NCBI GenBank assembly: GCA_046565505.1
Contig: JBKHYJ010000022.1
Coordinates: 310,001-374,000 of the forward strand
Direction of reading: 5' to 3'
Length of the DNA: 64,000 nucleotides
From: JBKHYJ01 sp046565505
Lineage (GTDB): Bacteria; Acidobacteriota; Blastocatellia; UBA7656
In this document: positions 55,573 to 63,026 of the stretch, one piece after another
How positions within the stretch are numbered: position 1 is the stretch's first letter
Layout: the number at the start of each line of letters is the position of its first letter
Notes under the pieces: generated by a model
The model's input: only the letters and a program-made list of their open reading frames with translations
Database searches by the model: none
Told to the model about the DNA's origin: nothing
Translations under genes and position numbers: made by a program

Positions 55573-55706
55573 AAAGGGCCATGCGGCGAGGGCCGGGCGG
55601 GATGGCAGGCGCGCCGCCGGTTAACGACAAATACCCCTTCTACGCGTCGCGCGCCGCACAGGTTTTTCACCCGGCCTTCGGCACTCACCGCCCGGCCCTT
55701 CGCGCG

Positions 55707-56105
55707 TCAACCCATGTGAGAAAAACGCTGAGGCTCAATTTTATAGATCACCCGAACTTCGCCCGGCTGCCGCCACGGATACCTGTCTTCGCCTATATAC
55801 TTCTTAGCCATCTTATCAATGTGGTCGTCGGCGCCCTCCTCTGTAATATCCGCGACGCGGCCTCGCACTTCGAGATAGCGGTAAGGATTATCCGGGTCCA
55901 TTATGGAAAGCGCGACAGAAGAATTGCGCTGAATGTTCTTGTCTTTCCTCCGCCCGCGCGCGGAGTTCACTACGAGGTGTGTGCCGTCATAGTCTACCCA
56001 GACCGGGGTCACTTGCGGCGTGCCATCGGGCATCACGGTGGCGAGGTTCGCGAAAGCCTTCTTGTCGAAGAGGTCAATGTATTTTTCGGGAATTGCTTCT
56101 GCCAT
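55707..56105 (-). CDS. PPOX-class (pyridoxamine oxidase-like/F420-type) oxidoreductase
   Basis: The 132-residue frame starts MAEAIPEKYIDLFDKKAFA, chosen at 56105 because AAGGAG lies six bases upstream. It has the split beta-barrel signature of the PNPOx-like superfamily: ANLATVMPDGTPQVTPVWVD, HLVVNSARGRRKDKNIQRN and YRYLEVRGRVADI. Members use FMN, F420 or heme. Sequence fits the PPOX class F420-dependent subgroup, though F420 use in this organism is not shown. A second small barrel protein follows upstream on the same strand (56284-56628). Confidence 0.83.
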   Translation of the reverse strand: MAEAIPEKYIDLFDKKAFANLATVMPDGTPQVTPVWVDYDGTHLVVNSARGRRKDKNIQRNSSVALSIMDPDNPYRYLEVRGRVADITEEGADDHIDKMAKKYIGEDRYPWRQPGEVRVIYKIEPQRFSHMG

Positions 56106-56283
56106 TGTTTTCTCCTTTGAAATAGCTTGAGCGTTCATCCCAAGCGATGAAAGCCGAGTACTGGCTGCCTAAAACCGCCGCATGAATTTTGACCGACGCG
56201 GGCCTGTTTGTGAAGAGTGAAAGGGTCGGGCGGGGGCCGGCGGGATTAATAGTATGGCCGGGGCGAAATCGGCGCGGCGTTCG

Positions 56284-56628
56284 CTACCACTGTTGTTCGT
56301 CAGGGACTATCTCGACGGGAAGCCCATCCCCCCAACCATACTTCTCCACCTCCAGCCGCCGCGCAACCTCCCAGGCGTCCGCGTCGCGCGATTTATCCAG
56401 CACGCGCGCCGCCGCGGCGAATTCGCTTTGCCCGACGCGGACGTGGACGCGCGGGTTGCGCTCGATGTTTTTCACCCACTGCGTCTTATGGAAATGCTCG
56501 GCCAGGATGTACAGTTTGCCTTGATGTTCTACGAACCAGATTTCTATCTCGCGGGGCAGGCCCGTCACGCGGCCCGTCGTGGTGAGGTAAAGGTATTGAA
56601 GCTTTGACAAATCATTTTGCGCAGGCAT
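56284..56628 (-). CDS. Deazaflavin-dependent nitroreductase-like protein (DUF385-type)
   Basis: From ATG 56628 (MPAQNDLSKLQYLYLTTTGR) the protein has 114 residues. TTTGRVTGLPREIEIWFVE followed by KLYILAEHF and WVKNIERNPRVHVRVG is the pattern of the F420H2-dependent/PNPOx-like Ddn family. It would bind a deazaflavin or flavin and reduce small molecules. It is shorter than mycobacterial Ddn. It lies 178 nt upstream of the PPOX gene on the same strand, so a shared function is possible but unproven. Confidence 0.78.
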   Translation of the reverse strand: MPAQNDLSKLQYLYLTTTGRVTGLPREIEIWFVEHQGKLYILAEHFHKTQWVKNIERNPRVHVRVGQSEFAAAARVLDKSRDADAWEVARRLEVEKYGWGDGLPVEIVPDEQQW

Positions 56629-56799
56629 AACCCGTCCTCGCGTCAGCAGCCTAGATGAATGATTCAGCCACATGCCTCAGCCCAAATCAAGGCGTTTCGC
56701 GCAGAGGCGCTGAGTGACCGGGGCCACATATTACGCGGAGACGTTCCCCGTGCGGCTTTATCATCCGGCCTGCCCGCTTGGCGGAGCGCCTCGCGCCCG

Positions 56800-57213
56800 T
56801 CACACCTCGGGGTCTGAGGCCGTCGCCCGCGCCCCCCCTTTGTCGGCCCCGCGCATAACGTTCCGCTCGTCTATGTAGAAAGACCGCTTGCCGGAGACGC
56901 CGAATTTCTCCGGGGCGGCCGTGGCCTGAAAGCCATTATCTTTGACCTGCACGTCGAACCTGTAGCCCGCCAGCTTGCCCTGCGAGGGGTCGTTAACCAG
57001 CCCGCTCTTAATAAGCTCATCAAGCGTGCAGTACTTCCCGCTCGATTCGATTTGGTATCGCATTTCGGCCGCGGCGATTGCGCGCAGTCTAGCCATCGCG
57101 GCGGCCTCGTTGGCGGCCGTCACTTGCGGCGCTTGCTCCACTACTTTCGCGCCGCCCCCGCAAGCCGCGGCCGCGAGCGCGAGTAATATCAGTACAGGCA
57201 ATCTGTCCTTCAT
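56800..57213 (-). CDS. Pilin-like lipoprotein
   Basis: The start at 57213 gives MKDRLPVLILLALAAAACGG, a lipoprotein signal with Cys at residue 21. The mature part (about 116 residues) begins with a helix, ANEAAAMARLRAIAAAEMRY, continues with SSGKYCTLDELIKSGLVND and ends with RSFYIDERNVMRGADKGG. This is the layout of pseudopilin-like globular domains common in Acidobacteriota, here with a lipobox in place of a prepilin leader. The function is unknown, probably in the outer envelope. Confidence 0.75.
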   Translation of the reverse strand: MKDRLPVLILLALAAAACGGGAKVVEQAPQVTAANEAAAMARLRAIAAAEMRYQIESSGKYCTLDELIKSGLVNDPSQGKLAGYRFDVQVKDNGFQATAAPEKFGVSGKRSFYIDERNVMRGADKGGARATASDPEV

Positions 57214-57446
57214 TCGGCGGGCCTCTCTTTGTGATGATTGTCGCAGCGGGGGCAGCGTGTTGATTGTGTGAAGAGTCGCGCACATCTTATTTTGAAAACT
57301 CGGGGCCGGCAAGAGTAAATAGAATGGCCGAGGCCGGGCCCGCAAAAGCTTATTACCGTCTTGACTAGGTTGCGGCATATAGGTAGTTTAGCAAAGACAA
57401 TTCTTACAATGGGCGCTGCAGTCTGAAGTTGCCGAGCCGAGGTTTT

Positions 57447-57824
57447 ATGACTCTGGGCTTACAAATAATCTGGCTGTTCGTCCTCGCCATCCCGGTAGCC
57501 TGCATCGCCTGGACCGTAACCCATGAGGAAGTCTTCCGCGAACCTAGAGAGTATTGCGAAGAGCGGAGCAGTAACTGCCAGAGGTGGTACGAGCGCAAAT
57601 TCTTTTATCTTTTTACCTGCGAATACTGTTTCAGCCATTACGTCGCGGTCTTTTTCCTCATAATCACAGGGTACAAATTACTGCTAGAGGGGTGGCGCGG
57701 GTATCTGATCGCGGGCTTCGCGCTGGTCTGGGTGGCCAACCAGTACATGAGCTTGTATGGGCGACTCCGCCTGGACATAAAGCGGGAGCGCGTGGAAATA
57801 AAAGAGGTCGAAGGGAAGCTCTGA
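57447..57824 (+). CDS. Small membrane protein with a CxxC motif
   Basis: The 125-residue frame starting MTLGLQIIWLFVLAIPVACI contains about three hydrophobic helices (near 3-22, 66-85 and 88-105). A polar loop with several cysteines ends in LFTCEYCFSHYVAVFF. The TCxxCxxxxxA pattern just before a helix recalls DUF1360-type proteins, but similarity is weak. It stands alone between a divergent lipoprotein gene and the DUF4383 gene. No function can be assigned. Confidence 0.6.
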   Translation: MTLGLQIIWLFVLAIPVACIAWTVTHEEVFREPREYCEERSSNCQRWYERKFFYLFTCEYCFSHYVAVFFLIITGYKLLLEGWRGYLIAGFALVWVANQYMSLYGRLRLDIKRERVEIKEVEGKL

Positions 57825-57962
57825 GCCCGCGCTGGGCCCGTCGCTCATGTGGAATACGGCGCGATTCTTACACGCTATTCTAGTCGGTTCGTTCGCAGTT
57901 GGGAATTACTCTGCGGCCGCTCGCGGCTGTTCAACTCGTTGACTCGGTAAAAAGGAGAGATT

Positions 57963-58379
57963 ATGGCAAAGACCATTGCAACCGTTATTGGTATCGGGTT
58001 CATCTTGGCGGGGCTCCTGGGGTTCATTGCCCCCGGAGCGATGGGGTTTCACCTGAGCATCGCGCACACCATCGTCCACCTCGTTTCGGGTGCGCTGGCC
58101 CTCTATTTCGGGCTGAAGGGGACGCTGGCGCAGGCGCGGCTCTTCTGCATAGTCTTCGGGGCCGTATATGGGCTGCTGGGCGTGGTGGGATTCATCGCGG
58201 GGGGCAGGGGGACGCCCTCCGGCGGCCACCCGGGTCCGGCCGACGACCACCTGTTCAAGCTGCTCCCGGGCGTGCTTGAGCTAGGCACGTCGGATCACGT
58301 CCTTCACATACTGCTCGGGCTGATATTTTTGGTCGGGGGGTTAATGACTAAAGCCCGGCTCGAGAGGGCCGCGGATTAA
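57963..58379 (+). CDS. DUF4383-family four-helix membrane protein
   Basis: This 138-residue protein has four hydrophobic helices: IATVIGIGFILAGLLGFIA, AHTIVHLVSGALALYFG, FCIVFGAVYGLLGVVGFIA and VLHILLGLIFLVGG. The histidines in HLSIAHTIVHL and DHVLHILLG are typical of DUF4383. AAAGGAGAGA just before the ATG gives a strong ribosome-binding site. The family has no known function. A perfect hairpin follows the stop codon, separating the gene from the convergent topoisomerase. Confidence 0.82.
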   Translation: MAKTIATVIGIGFILAGLLGFIAPGAMGFHLSIAHTIVHLVSGALALYFGLKGTLAQARLFCIVFGAVYGLLGVVGFIAGGRGTPSGGHPGPADDHLFKLLPGVLELGTSDHVLHILLGLIFLVGGLMTKARLERAAD

Positions 58380-58390
58380 TAGCCCGCGGG

Positions 58391-58426
58391 CCAGGTGAAG
58401 CATCCGCGGCGGGATGCTTCACCTGG
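58391..58426. terminator. Bidirectional terminator between DUF4383 and topoisomerase IB genes
   Basis: CCAGGTGAAGCATCC (58391-58405) and GGATGCTTCACCTGG (58412-58426) are perfect reverse complements, giving a 15-bp stem with a 6-nt loop. It lies 11 bases after one stop codon and 38 from the other, between convergent genes. A TTTT follows on the plus side (58434-58437). Confidence 0.8.
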
Positions 58427-58463
58427 CGGAATTTTGGCCGGGCGGGGATCACTCTTTCGCGCG

Positions 58464-59585
58464 TCAGGCGGCTCGCCTCGTGGGAGGTTTCGCGGCGGGC
58501 GCGGCCTCGCCCCTGGCCGCCTTCTGGCACGGCCCGGCGCGCAACAGTTTCAACAGCGCCAGTTCCTCAGGCTCGTACTCGGGTTGAAGGCGGCGTATGT
58601 AGCGCTGCGATTTCGGCCTGAACTCCTCAAGCGTCAGCGCTTCGGCGTAGCGCTCGAAGACGGCCGGGTGAACATAACAGTTGCGGCAGACGGTCGGCGT
58701 GTTGCCCAGGTGTTCGGCGACTCTCTTGACCGCCTGAACGATATTGCGCCTGGCCTCCTTGTCGCTCCCGGGCTTACCTGCCTCGGCAAGTTCCATCGCC
58801 GCCATAAGCGTCCCGCCCCAGGTGCGAAAATCTTTGGCCGAAAACTCGGGCGATGTCGCCACTTTTATGTACTCGTTCACGTCGCGCGGCGTCACGGGCC
58901 GTATGCGGCCGTCTTCGCCCACGTACTCGAAGAGCTTCGGCCCCCCGAGCGCTTTCAAATCCCGCATCACCGACGCCAGCTCTTCGTCTACGATTATGCG
59001 CCGGTGGCGTATGTGGTGTTTCCCGACGAAGCTGAATACGAGTTGGCCCCCTGGCCCTATATCTATGTGGCGATTGCGGAGCGTCGTCACGCCATACGTG
59101 CGGTAGCGCTTCACGCTGTCTTCTGATCCGACGCGGAGATATAGGTCGTTGATGAGGCGAATGACTATTGCCAGAACGCGCTCGCGCGGGAACCCTTCGA
59201 GTGCGATGTGCTCGTTCGTCAGCCGCCTGAGCGAAGGCAGGCGCTCGCCGAACCGCTCGATCTTCCTGAACTTCTTCTGTTGCTGCCGCGCCGCGAACAG
59301 CGGGCAATACTTGTACTGTAGGCGGCCCATCTTATCAATGCCGACCGCCTGAATCGCGCTCCTGGGAGAAGGGGATATGCGTACATGCTTCCAGGCGGGC
59401 GGAAGTACGAGTGAACGAATACGCTCCAGATGGGCTTCGTCAGTGATGCGCCGGCCCTTATGATCTTCGTACCAGAAGCCGCGCTCTTTCGAGCCGCGCC
59501 TTCGCCACCACCGCGCGCGGGCCCCCCGCTCAAGTGATTCGGGCAAGCCCTTTTTACCGTTTCTCGCCTCTATTTTGCACGACAT
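58464..59585 (-). CDS. DNA topoisomerase IB (poxvirus/eukaryotic type)
   Basis: This 373-residue protein relaxes supercoiled DNA by forming a 3'-phosphotyrosyl link. Catalytic elements are visible: Arg151 in LYLRVGSE, the KHHIRHRR basic strand (about 189-196), Arg254 in KDFRTWGGT and the nucleophile Tyr304 in CRNCYVHPAVF. The N-terminal domain has the bacterial TopIB pattern ITDEAHLERIRSLVLPPAWK. The basic, alanine-rich tail is disordered. It is commonly a stand-alone gene in soil bacteria, as here. Confidence 0.93.
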   Translation of the reverse strand: MSCKIEARNGKKGLPESLERGARARWWRRRGSKERGFWYEDHKGRRITDEAHLERIRSLVLPPAWKHVRISPSPRSAIQAVGIDKMGRLQYKYCPLFAARQQQKKFRKIERFGERLPSLRRLTNEHIALEGFPRERVLAIVIRLINDLYLRVGSEDSVKRYRTYGVTTLRNRHIDIGPGGQLVFSFVGKHHIRHRRIIVDEELASVMRDLKALGGPKLFEYVGEDGRIRPVTPRDVNEYIKVATSPEFSAKDFRTWGGTLMAAMELAEAGKPGSDKEARRNIVQAVKRVAEHLGNTPTVCRNCYVHPAVFERYAEALTLEEFRPKSQRYIRRLQPEYEPEELALLKLLRAGPCQKAARGEAAPAAKPPTRRAA

Positions 59586-59792
59586 CGGTCTTCCGTTTTT
59601 CCCTCGCCCGGACGGCGACCAGCGCTTAGAAATGGCCGCCCGCGAACTCGATTACCATTTGCAATGATTATGCCACTTCGCGAGGGCCGGAATGAACGCG
59701 GTACTATAAACCGAAAACCGACGGGCGCGGGCTGTCGGAGGGGCGCTACCGACGCGCCGCCCGTCATCTCCCGATTCAGAGGCGGTCCCGCG

Positions 59793-60701
59793 TCATCTCC
59801 TGAGCCTGTCGTCGAGGTCGTCCAGGTCGCGCACCAGAATCCAGTTGAGGCGGTGTATGAGCTCCCTGTGAATCACTGCCTGGCCGCCGCCGATCCACAC
59901 ACGTGTCCCCGGCGGGAGGTGACTTGCGATGGCCTCAAGCTCTGCGTCAATGCCGGCCTGCTCCGCTACCAAGCTCAGAGCAAGGAACCGCGAGCTGGTC
60001 AGCCGCAGGGCCAGCGCGATCTCCGGCGCCGGCAGGTCCGCCCCCAGGTAAACGACCCGCCACCCGCGCGTGGCGGCGATCAGCGCCGCCAGCAAAAGGC
60101 CGAACTCGTGCCGCTCGTTCGCGGGCGTCGCCAGCACTACCGTCTCCGCCTGGTCCGTCGGCGGGTACAGTCGAAAGAGCGAGCTGAGCAGGTTTCGCAT
60201 CAGGTTTGAAGCCACATGCTCCTGCGCTATCCCGAGTTCCTTATGCGACCACCTCTCGCCGACTTCGCCGAGTATCGGGGCGATGAGGTCCTTGATCAGC
60301 GGCCTAGCGGGGAAGAGCGTCGCGGCGCGGCTAAGCTCAAGGTCGGCCGTCACAACGTCCATTCGCCCTATGGCCTCCAAGAAACGCTCGCGCACCATCG
60401 CGTAAGGGTCCGCCGTTTCCGAGGCGGGGCTGGAATCGCTTATCAGTTGATCCAGCTCCGCCTCGGAAAGCTTCGCGGCCTGGCCTATGTTGTGGCCCTT
60501 CTCGACCGCCTGCCTCAACCGCCTCAGCCGTGATACTTCCGCATCGGAATACAGCCGCGTGCCGGCCTGGCTGCGCGCCGGGCGTATAGCGCCGTATCGC
60601 CGCTCCCAGACTCGCACTACGTCCGCCGATAGCCCCGTCAGCTTTGTCACCGTTCCGATACGATATTTCCCTACCTGACTAATCTTTTCTTCATCCGTCA
60701 T
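59793..60701 (-). CDS. CarH/LitR-like B12-dependent photoreceptor repressor (MerR family)
   Basis: From ATG 60701 (about 302 residues) there is a MerR-type winged helix (YRIGTVTKLTGLSADVVRVW, RLYSDAEVSRLRRL), a four-helix B12-cap domain and a cobalamin-binding Rossmann domain. The light-sensing Wx9EH motif is present (Trp151, Glu161-His162), as is the ExHxxG loop with lower-ligand His198 in NERHEFG. In CarH, adenosylcobalamin holds a DNA-bound tetramer in the dark, and light breaks it. It diverges from a phytoene-synthase operon. A TTG at 60740 is rejected as start because it lies in a probable -35 box. Confidence 0.9.
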   Translation of the reverse strand: MTDEEKISQVGKYRIGTVTKLTGLSADVVRVWERRYGAIRPARSQAGTRLYSDAEVSRLRRLRQAVEKGHNIGQAAKLSEAELDQLISDSSPASETADPYAMVRERFLEAIGRMDVVTADLELSRAATLFPARPLIKDLIAPILGEVGERWSHKELGIAQEHVASNLMRNLLSSLFRLYPPTDQAETVVLATPANERHEFGLLLAALIAATRGWRVVYLGADLPAPEIALALRLTSSRFLALSLVAEQAGIDAELEAIASHLPPGTRVWIGGGQAVIHRELIHRLNWILVRDLDDLDDRLRR

Positions 60702-60733
60702 AATATTTACTATTTTGTTGCTCTGTTCGCATT

Positions 60734-60830
60734 TTGTCAAGATAAAATCTGAACATAAATAAGAAAATCTTGTATTGTCTAGATAAATTTTTGGATAAAT
60801 CTTGACAATGCTGCTGAATCCGTCTAGGAT
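60734..60830. promoter_or_regulatory. Divergent promoters with mirrored operator-like repeats
   Basis: TTGTCAAGAT (60734-60743) and its reverse complement ATCTTGACAA (60799-60808) face each other, each containing the TTGACA -35 box of one outward promoter. For the plus operon the -10 is TAGGAT (60825-60830) at 17-bp spacing. For the regulator, CAAAAT at 17 bp is the best -10. Related copies lie between them (TTGTCTAGATAAA at 60775-60787). The region is AT-rich. CarH proteins bind repeats overlapping -35, so this is the likely light-controlled operator. Confidence 0.65.
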
Positions 60831-60885
60831 TACGGATTAGCAGCGGGCCGATATGATCGACTCGTTTGGCGACAAGGAGGGCGGT

Positions 60886-61824
60886 ATGAAGGTATTAATT
60901 ACCGGGGCGACGGGATTGATCGGGCGCGGGCTGTGCCATTCGCTGACCGGCGAGGGGCACGAGGTCATAGCGTTATCGCGCTCCCCTCAGAGGGCTAAAG
61001 ATATTGCTGTCGCGGAGGCCCACAGGTGGGAGCCTGAGGCCGGGCCCCCTCCTGATGAGGCCCTGAATGGAGTTGACGCCGTGGTGCACCTGGCCGGCGA
61101 GCCGATAGCCGCCCGCCGTTGGAGCGACGAGCAGAAAAGACGCATAAGAGATTCGCGCGTCGCGAGCACCAGGAACCTCGTCAACGCGCTACGCCTGATG
61201 GCGATAAAACCTCGCGTCTTGGTCAGCAGCTCGGCCGTGGGGTTTTATGGTGACCGCGGGGACGAATTGCTGAACGAAAGCTCAGCGGCGGGGGCGGGCT
61301 TTATGAGCGAGGTATGCGAAAGCTGGGAGCGGGAGGCCGAGCGCGCGAGGCTGTTCGGCGTCCGAGTCGTAGAGGTCCGCACGGGCGTCGTGTTGAGCGC
61401 GGAAGGGGGCGCGCTCAAGAAGATGCTTCCGCCCATCAAGCTCGGGGTCGGCGGCCCGCTCGGGGGCGGCAAGCAGTGGTTCCCCTGGATTCATATCGAA
61501 GACATAGTCGGCATCTTTCGCCACGCGATCAAGTCGTCCTCTTTAAGCGGCCCCGTCAACGGGACGGCGCCGGGGCTGGTCAATAACGCCGAGCTTACAA
61601 AGCAGCTCGGGCGCGTGCTGCACAGGCCGACTTTCCTGGGCGTGCCGGAGTTCGCTTTGAGGGGGTTGATGGGAGAGATGGCCGACGTGCTCCTGGGAAG
61701 CCAGCGCGTCATCCCGAAGGCGGTGCTCGACGACGGGTATAAATTTCAGTACCCGTCGCTCCCGCTCGCGCTAGAGGATTTACTCGGCGACAAGGGCAAG
61801 CGTGCCCGCGCCGCGGCCAATTGA
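60886..61824 (+). CDS. TIGR01777-type SDR epimerase
   Basis: This 312-residue protein has MKVLITGATGLIGRGL, the Rossmann GxxGxxG NAD(P) motif, then VVHLAGEPIAARRW and SSSAVGFYGDRGDE with the SDR Tyr, and a C-terminal domain ending PSLPLALEDLLGDKGK. This is the YfcH/SDR39U1 family, whose substrate is unknown. The start is set at 60886, six bases after AAGGAGG. It is the first gene of the probable CarH-controlled operon, and such genes recur in light-induced clusters. Confidence 0.88.
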   Translation: MKVLITGATGLIGRGLCHSLTGEGHEVIALSRSPQRAKDIAVAEAHRWEPEAGPPPDEALNGVDAVVHLAGEPIAARRWSDEQKRRIRDSRVASTRNLVNALRLMAIKPRVLVSSSAVGFYGDRGDELLNESSAAGAGFMSEVCESWEREAERARLFGVRVVEVRTGVVLSAEGGALKKMLPPIKLGVGGPLGGGKQWFPWIHIEDIVGIFRHAIKSSSLSGPVNGTAPGLVNNAELTKQLGRVLHRPTFLGVPEFALRGLMGEMADVLLGSQRVIPKAVLDDGYKFQYPSLPLALEDLLGDKGKRARAAAN

Positions 61825-61859
61825 AAGGGGCTTGCCGGCGACCGGGACAGGCGACTGCC

Positions 61860-62375
61860 ATGCACACTCACACGCTAGAACGCTCACAGGTGATCGAAAG
61901 GCCCCGCGGCGAAGTATTCGCTTTCTTCGGCGACGCTTTCAACCTGGGGCGCATCACGCCGTCCTTTCTGCGCTTTCGCATTTTGAACGAGCCTCCCATC
62001 GCAATGGCCGAGGGCACGACTTTAGATTACAGGCTGTCGCTGTTCGGCATCCGATTCTACTGGAAGACGCTTATAGAGGAGTGGTCGCCCGAAGAGTCTT
62101 TCGTTGACATTCAGCTCAAAGGGCCATACGCGCTCTGGCGACACACGCACACGTTTGAAGAACTCGGCCGCGCGAGCACTCTCGTGCGCGACCGCGTCGA
62201 GTATCGGATTCCTTACGGGCCGTTCGGTCGCCTGGCACACGCGCTCGTAGTCAAAAGAACCTTGGAGAAGATTTTCGACCACCGCGCCCTGACTATAGGG
62301 CGACTGCTCGCGCCCGTCGAGAGGCCGGCCGGGCGCGAATCGCGGGCGGAGCCGCGAAGGCGGGAGATGGCTTGA
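61860..62375 (+). CDS. SRPBCC-fold (START-like) protein
   Basis: This 171-residue protein begins MHTHTLERSQVIERPRGEVF, with AFFGDAFNLGRITPSFLRFR and a later HTHTFEELGRASTLVRDRVE strand pair. This is a helix-grip cavity protein of the polyketide cyclase/dehydrase type that binds hydrophobic ligands. ATG 61860 is preferred; a TTG at 61821 overlapping the SDR stop would add 13 residues. It lies in the operon between the SDR and TspO genes. Homologs commonly accompany the same SDR family. Confidence 0.8.
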   Translation: MHTHTLERSQVIERPRGEVFAFFGDAFNLGRITPSFLRFRILNEPPIAMAEGTTLDYRLSLFGIRFYWKTLIEEWSPEESFVDIQLKGPYALWRHTHTFEELGRASTLVRDRVEYRIPYGPFGRLAHALVVKRTLEKIFDHRALTIGRLLAPVERPAGRESRAEPRRREMA

Positions 62376-62481
62376 ATAAAGTTCGTCGGAATTTAATTCG
62401 GGGTCATACGGTTTATCTATGCGCCGACCCGGGCCGGGCGCGCGCGGGCTCCGGGTCATACGGCAAGGGCAATAATTTAAG

Positions 62482-62976
62482 ATGCGAAGTGCAGGCATGT
62501 CTAATAAGGGTGAATTGATCGGCCTGATAGTTTTCTTGCTCGGCTGCTTCAGTGTCGCGGGCCTCGGCTCGCTCGCCACCAGGCCCGAGATTCCCACCTG
62601 GTATCAAGCGATAAGAAAGCCCGCGTGGACCCCGCCTAACTGGCTGTTCGGACCCGTCTGGGCCGCGCTGTATGCGGCCCAGGCCGTCGCCGCGTGGATG
62701 GTCTGGAAGCGCGCCGGGTGGGCGGGCAGTGACGGCGCGCTGTGGTTATTCGTCTCGCAACTAGCTCTGAACCTCGCGTGGTCGTTTATCTTCTTCAAAT
62801 TTCACAACCCTCGGTGGGCGTTCGTGGAAATAGTGGCGCTGTGGGTAGCCATCGCGGCTACGCTGATTAAGTTCGCGGGCGTGTCGCAAGTCTCCGCGAT
62901 GCTCATGGCGCCTTACCTCGCCTGGGTGACCTACGCCGCCGCTCTTAACTTCGCGGTATGGGCAATGAATGAATAA
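62482..62976 (+). CDS. TspO/MBR (tryptophan-rich sensory) membrane protein
   Basis: This 164-residue protein has five hydrophobic helices and the TspO signatures: WYQAIRKPAWTPPNWLFGPV in the first loop, ALNLAWSFIFFKFHNP in the third helix region, and a C-terminal AALNFAVWAMN. TspO binds tetrapyrroles such as protoporphyrin and is linked to light and oxidative stress. In some phototrophs it modulates pigment genes. Its place in a B12-photoreceptor/carotenoid operon fits. An alternative start is ATG 62497. Confidence 0.92.
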   Translation: MRSAGMSNKGELIGLIVFLLGCFSVAGLGSLATRPEIPTWYQAIRKPAWTPPNWLFGPVWAALYAAQAVAAWMVWKRAGWAGSDGALWLFVSQLALNLAWSFIFFKFHNPRWAFVEIVALWVAIAATLIKFAGVSQVSAMLMAPYLAWVTYAAALNFAVWAMNE

Positions 62977-63026
62977 GGACCGGGGGTGAAGGCCGGCGGC
63001 AGAGCAGAGATACACTGCGGCAGGTG

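Noticed and set aside
60702..60740. Longer CarH-like protein starting at TTG 60740
   Set aside because: That TTG is the first base triplet of a TTGACA -35 box on the same strand; the ATG at 60701 gives the normal MerR N-terminus.
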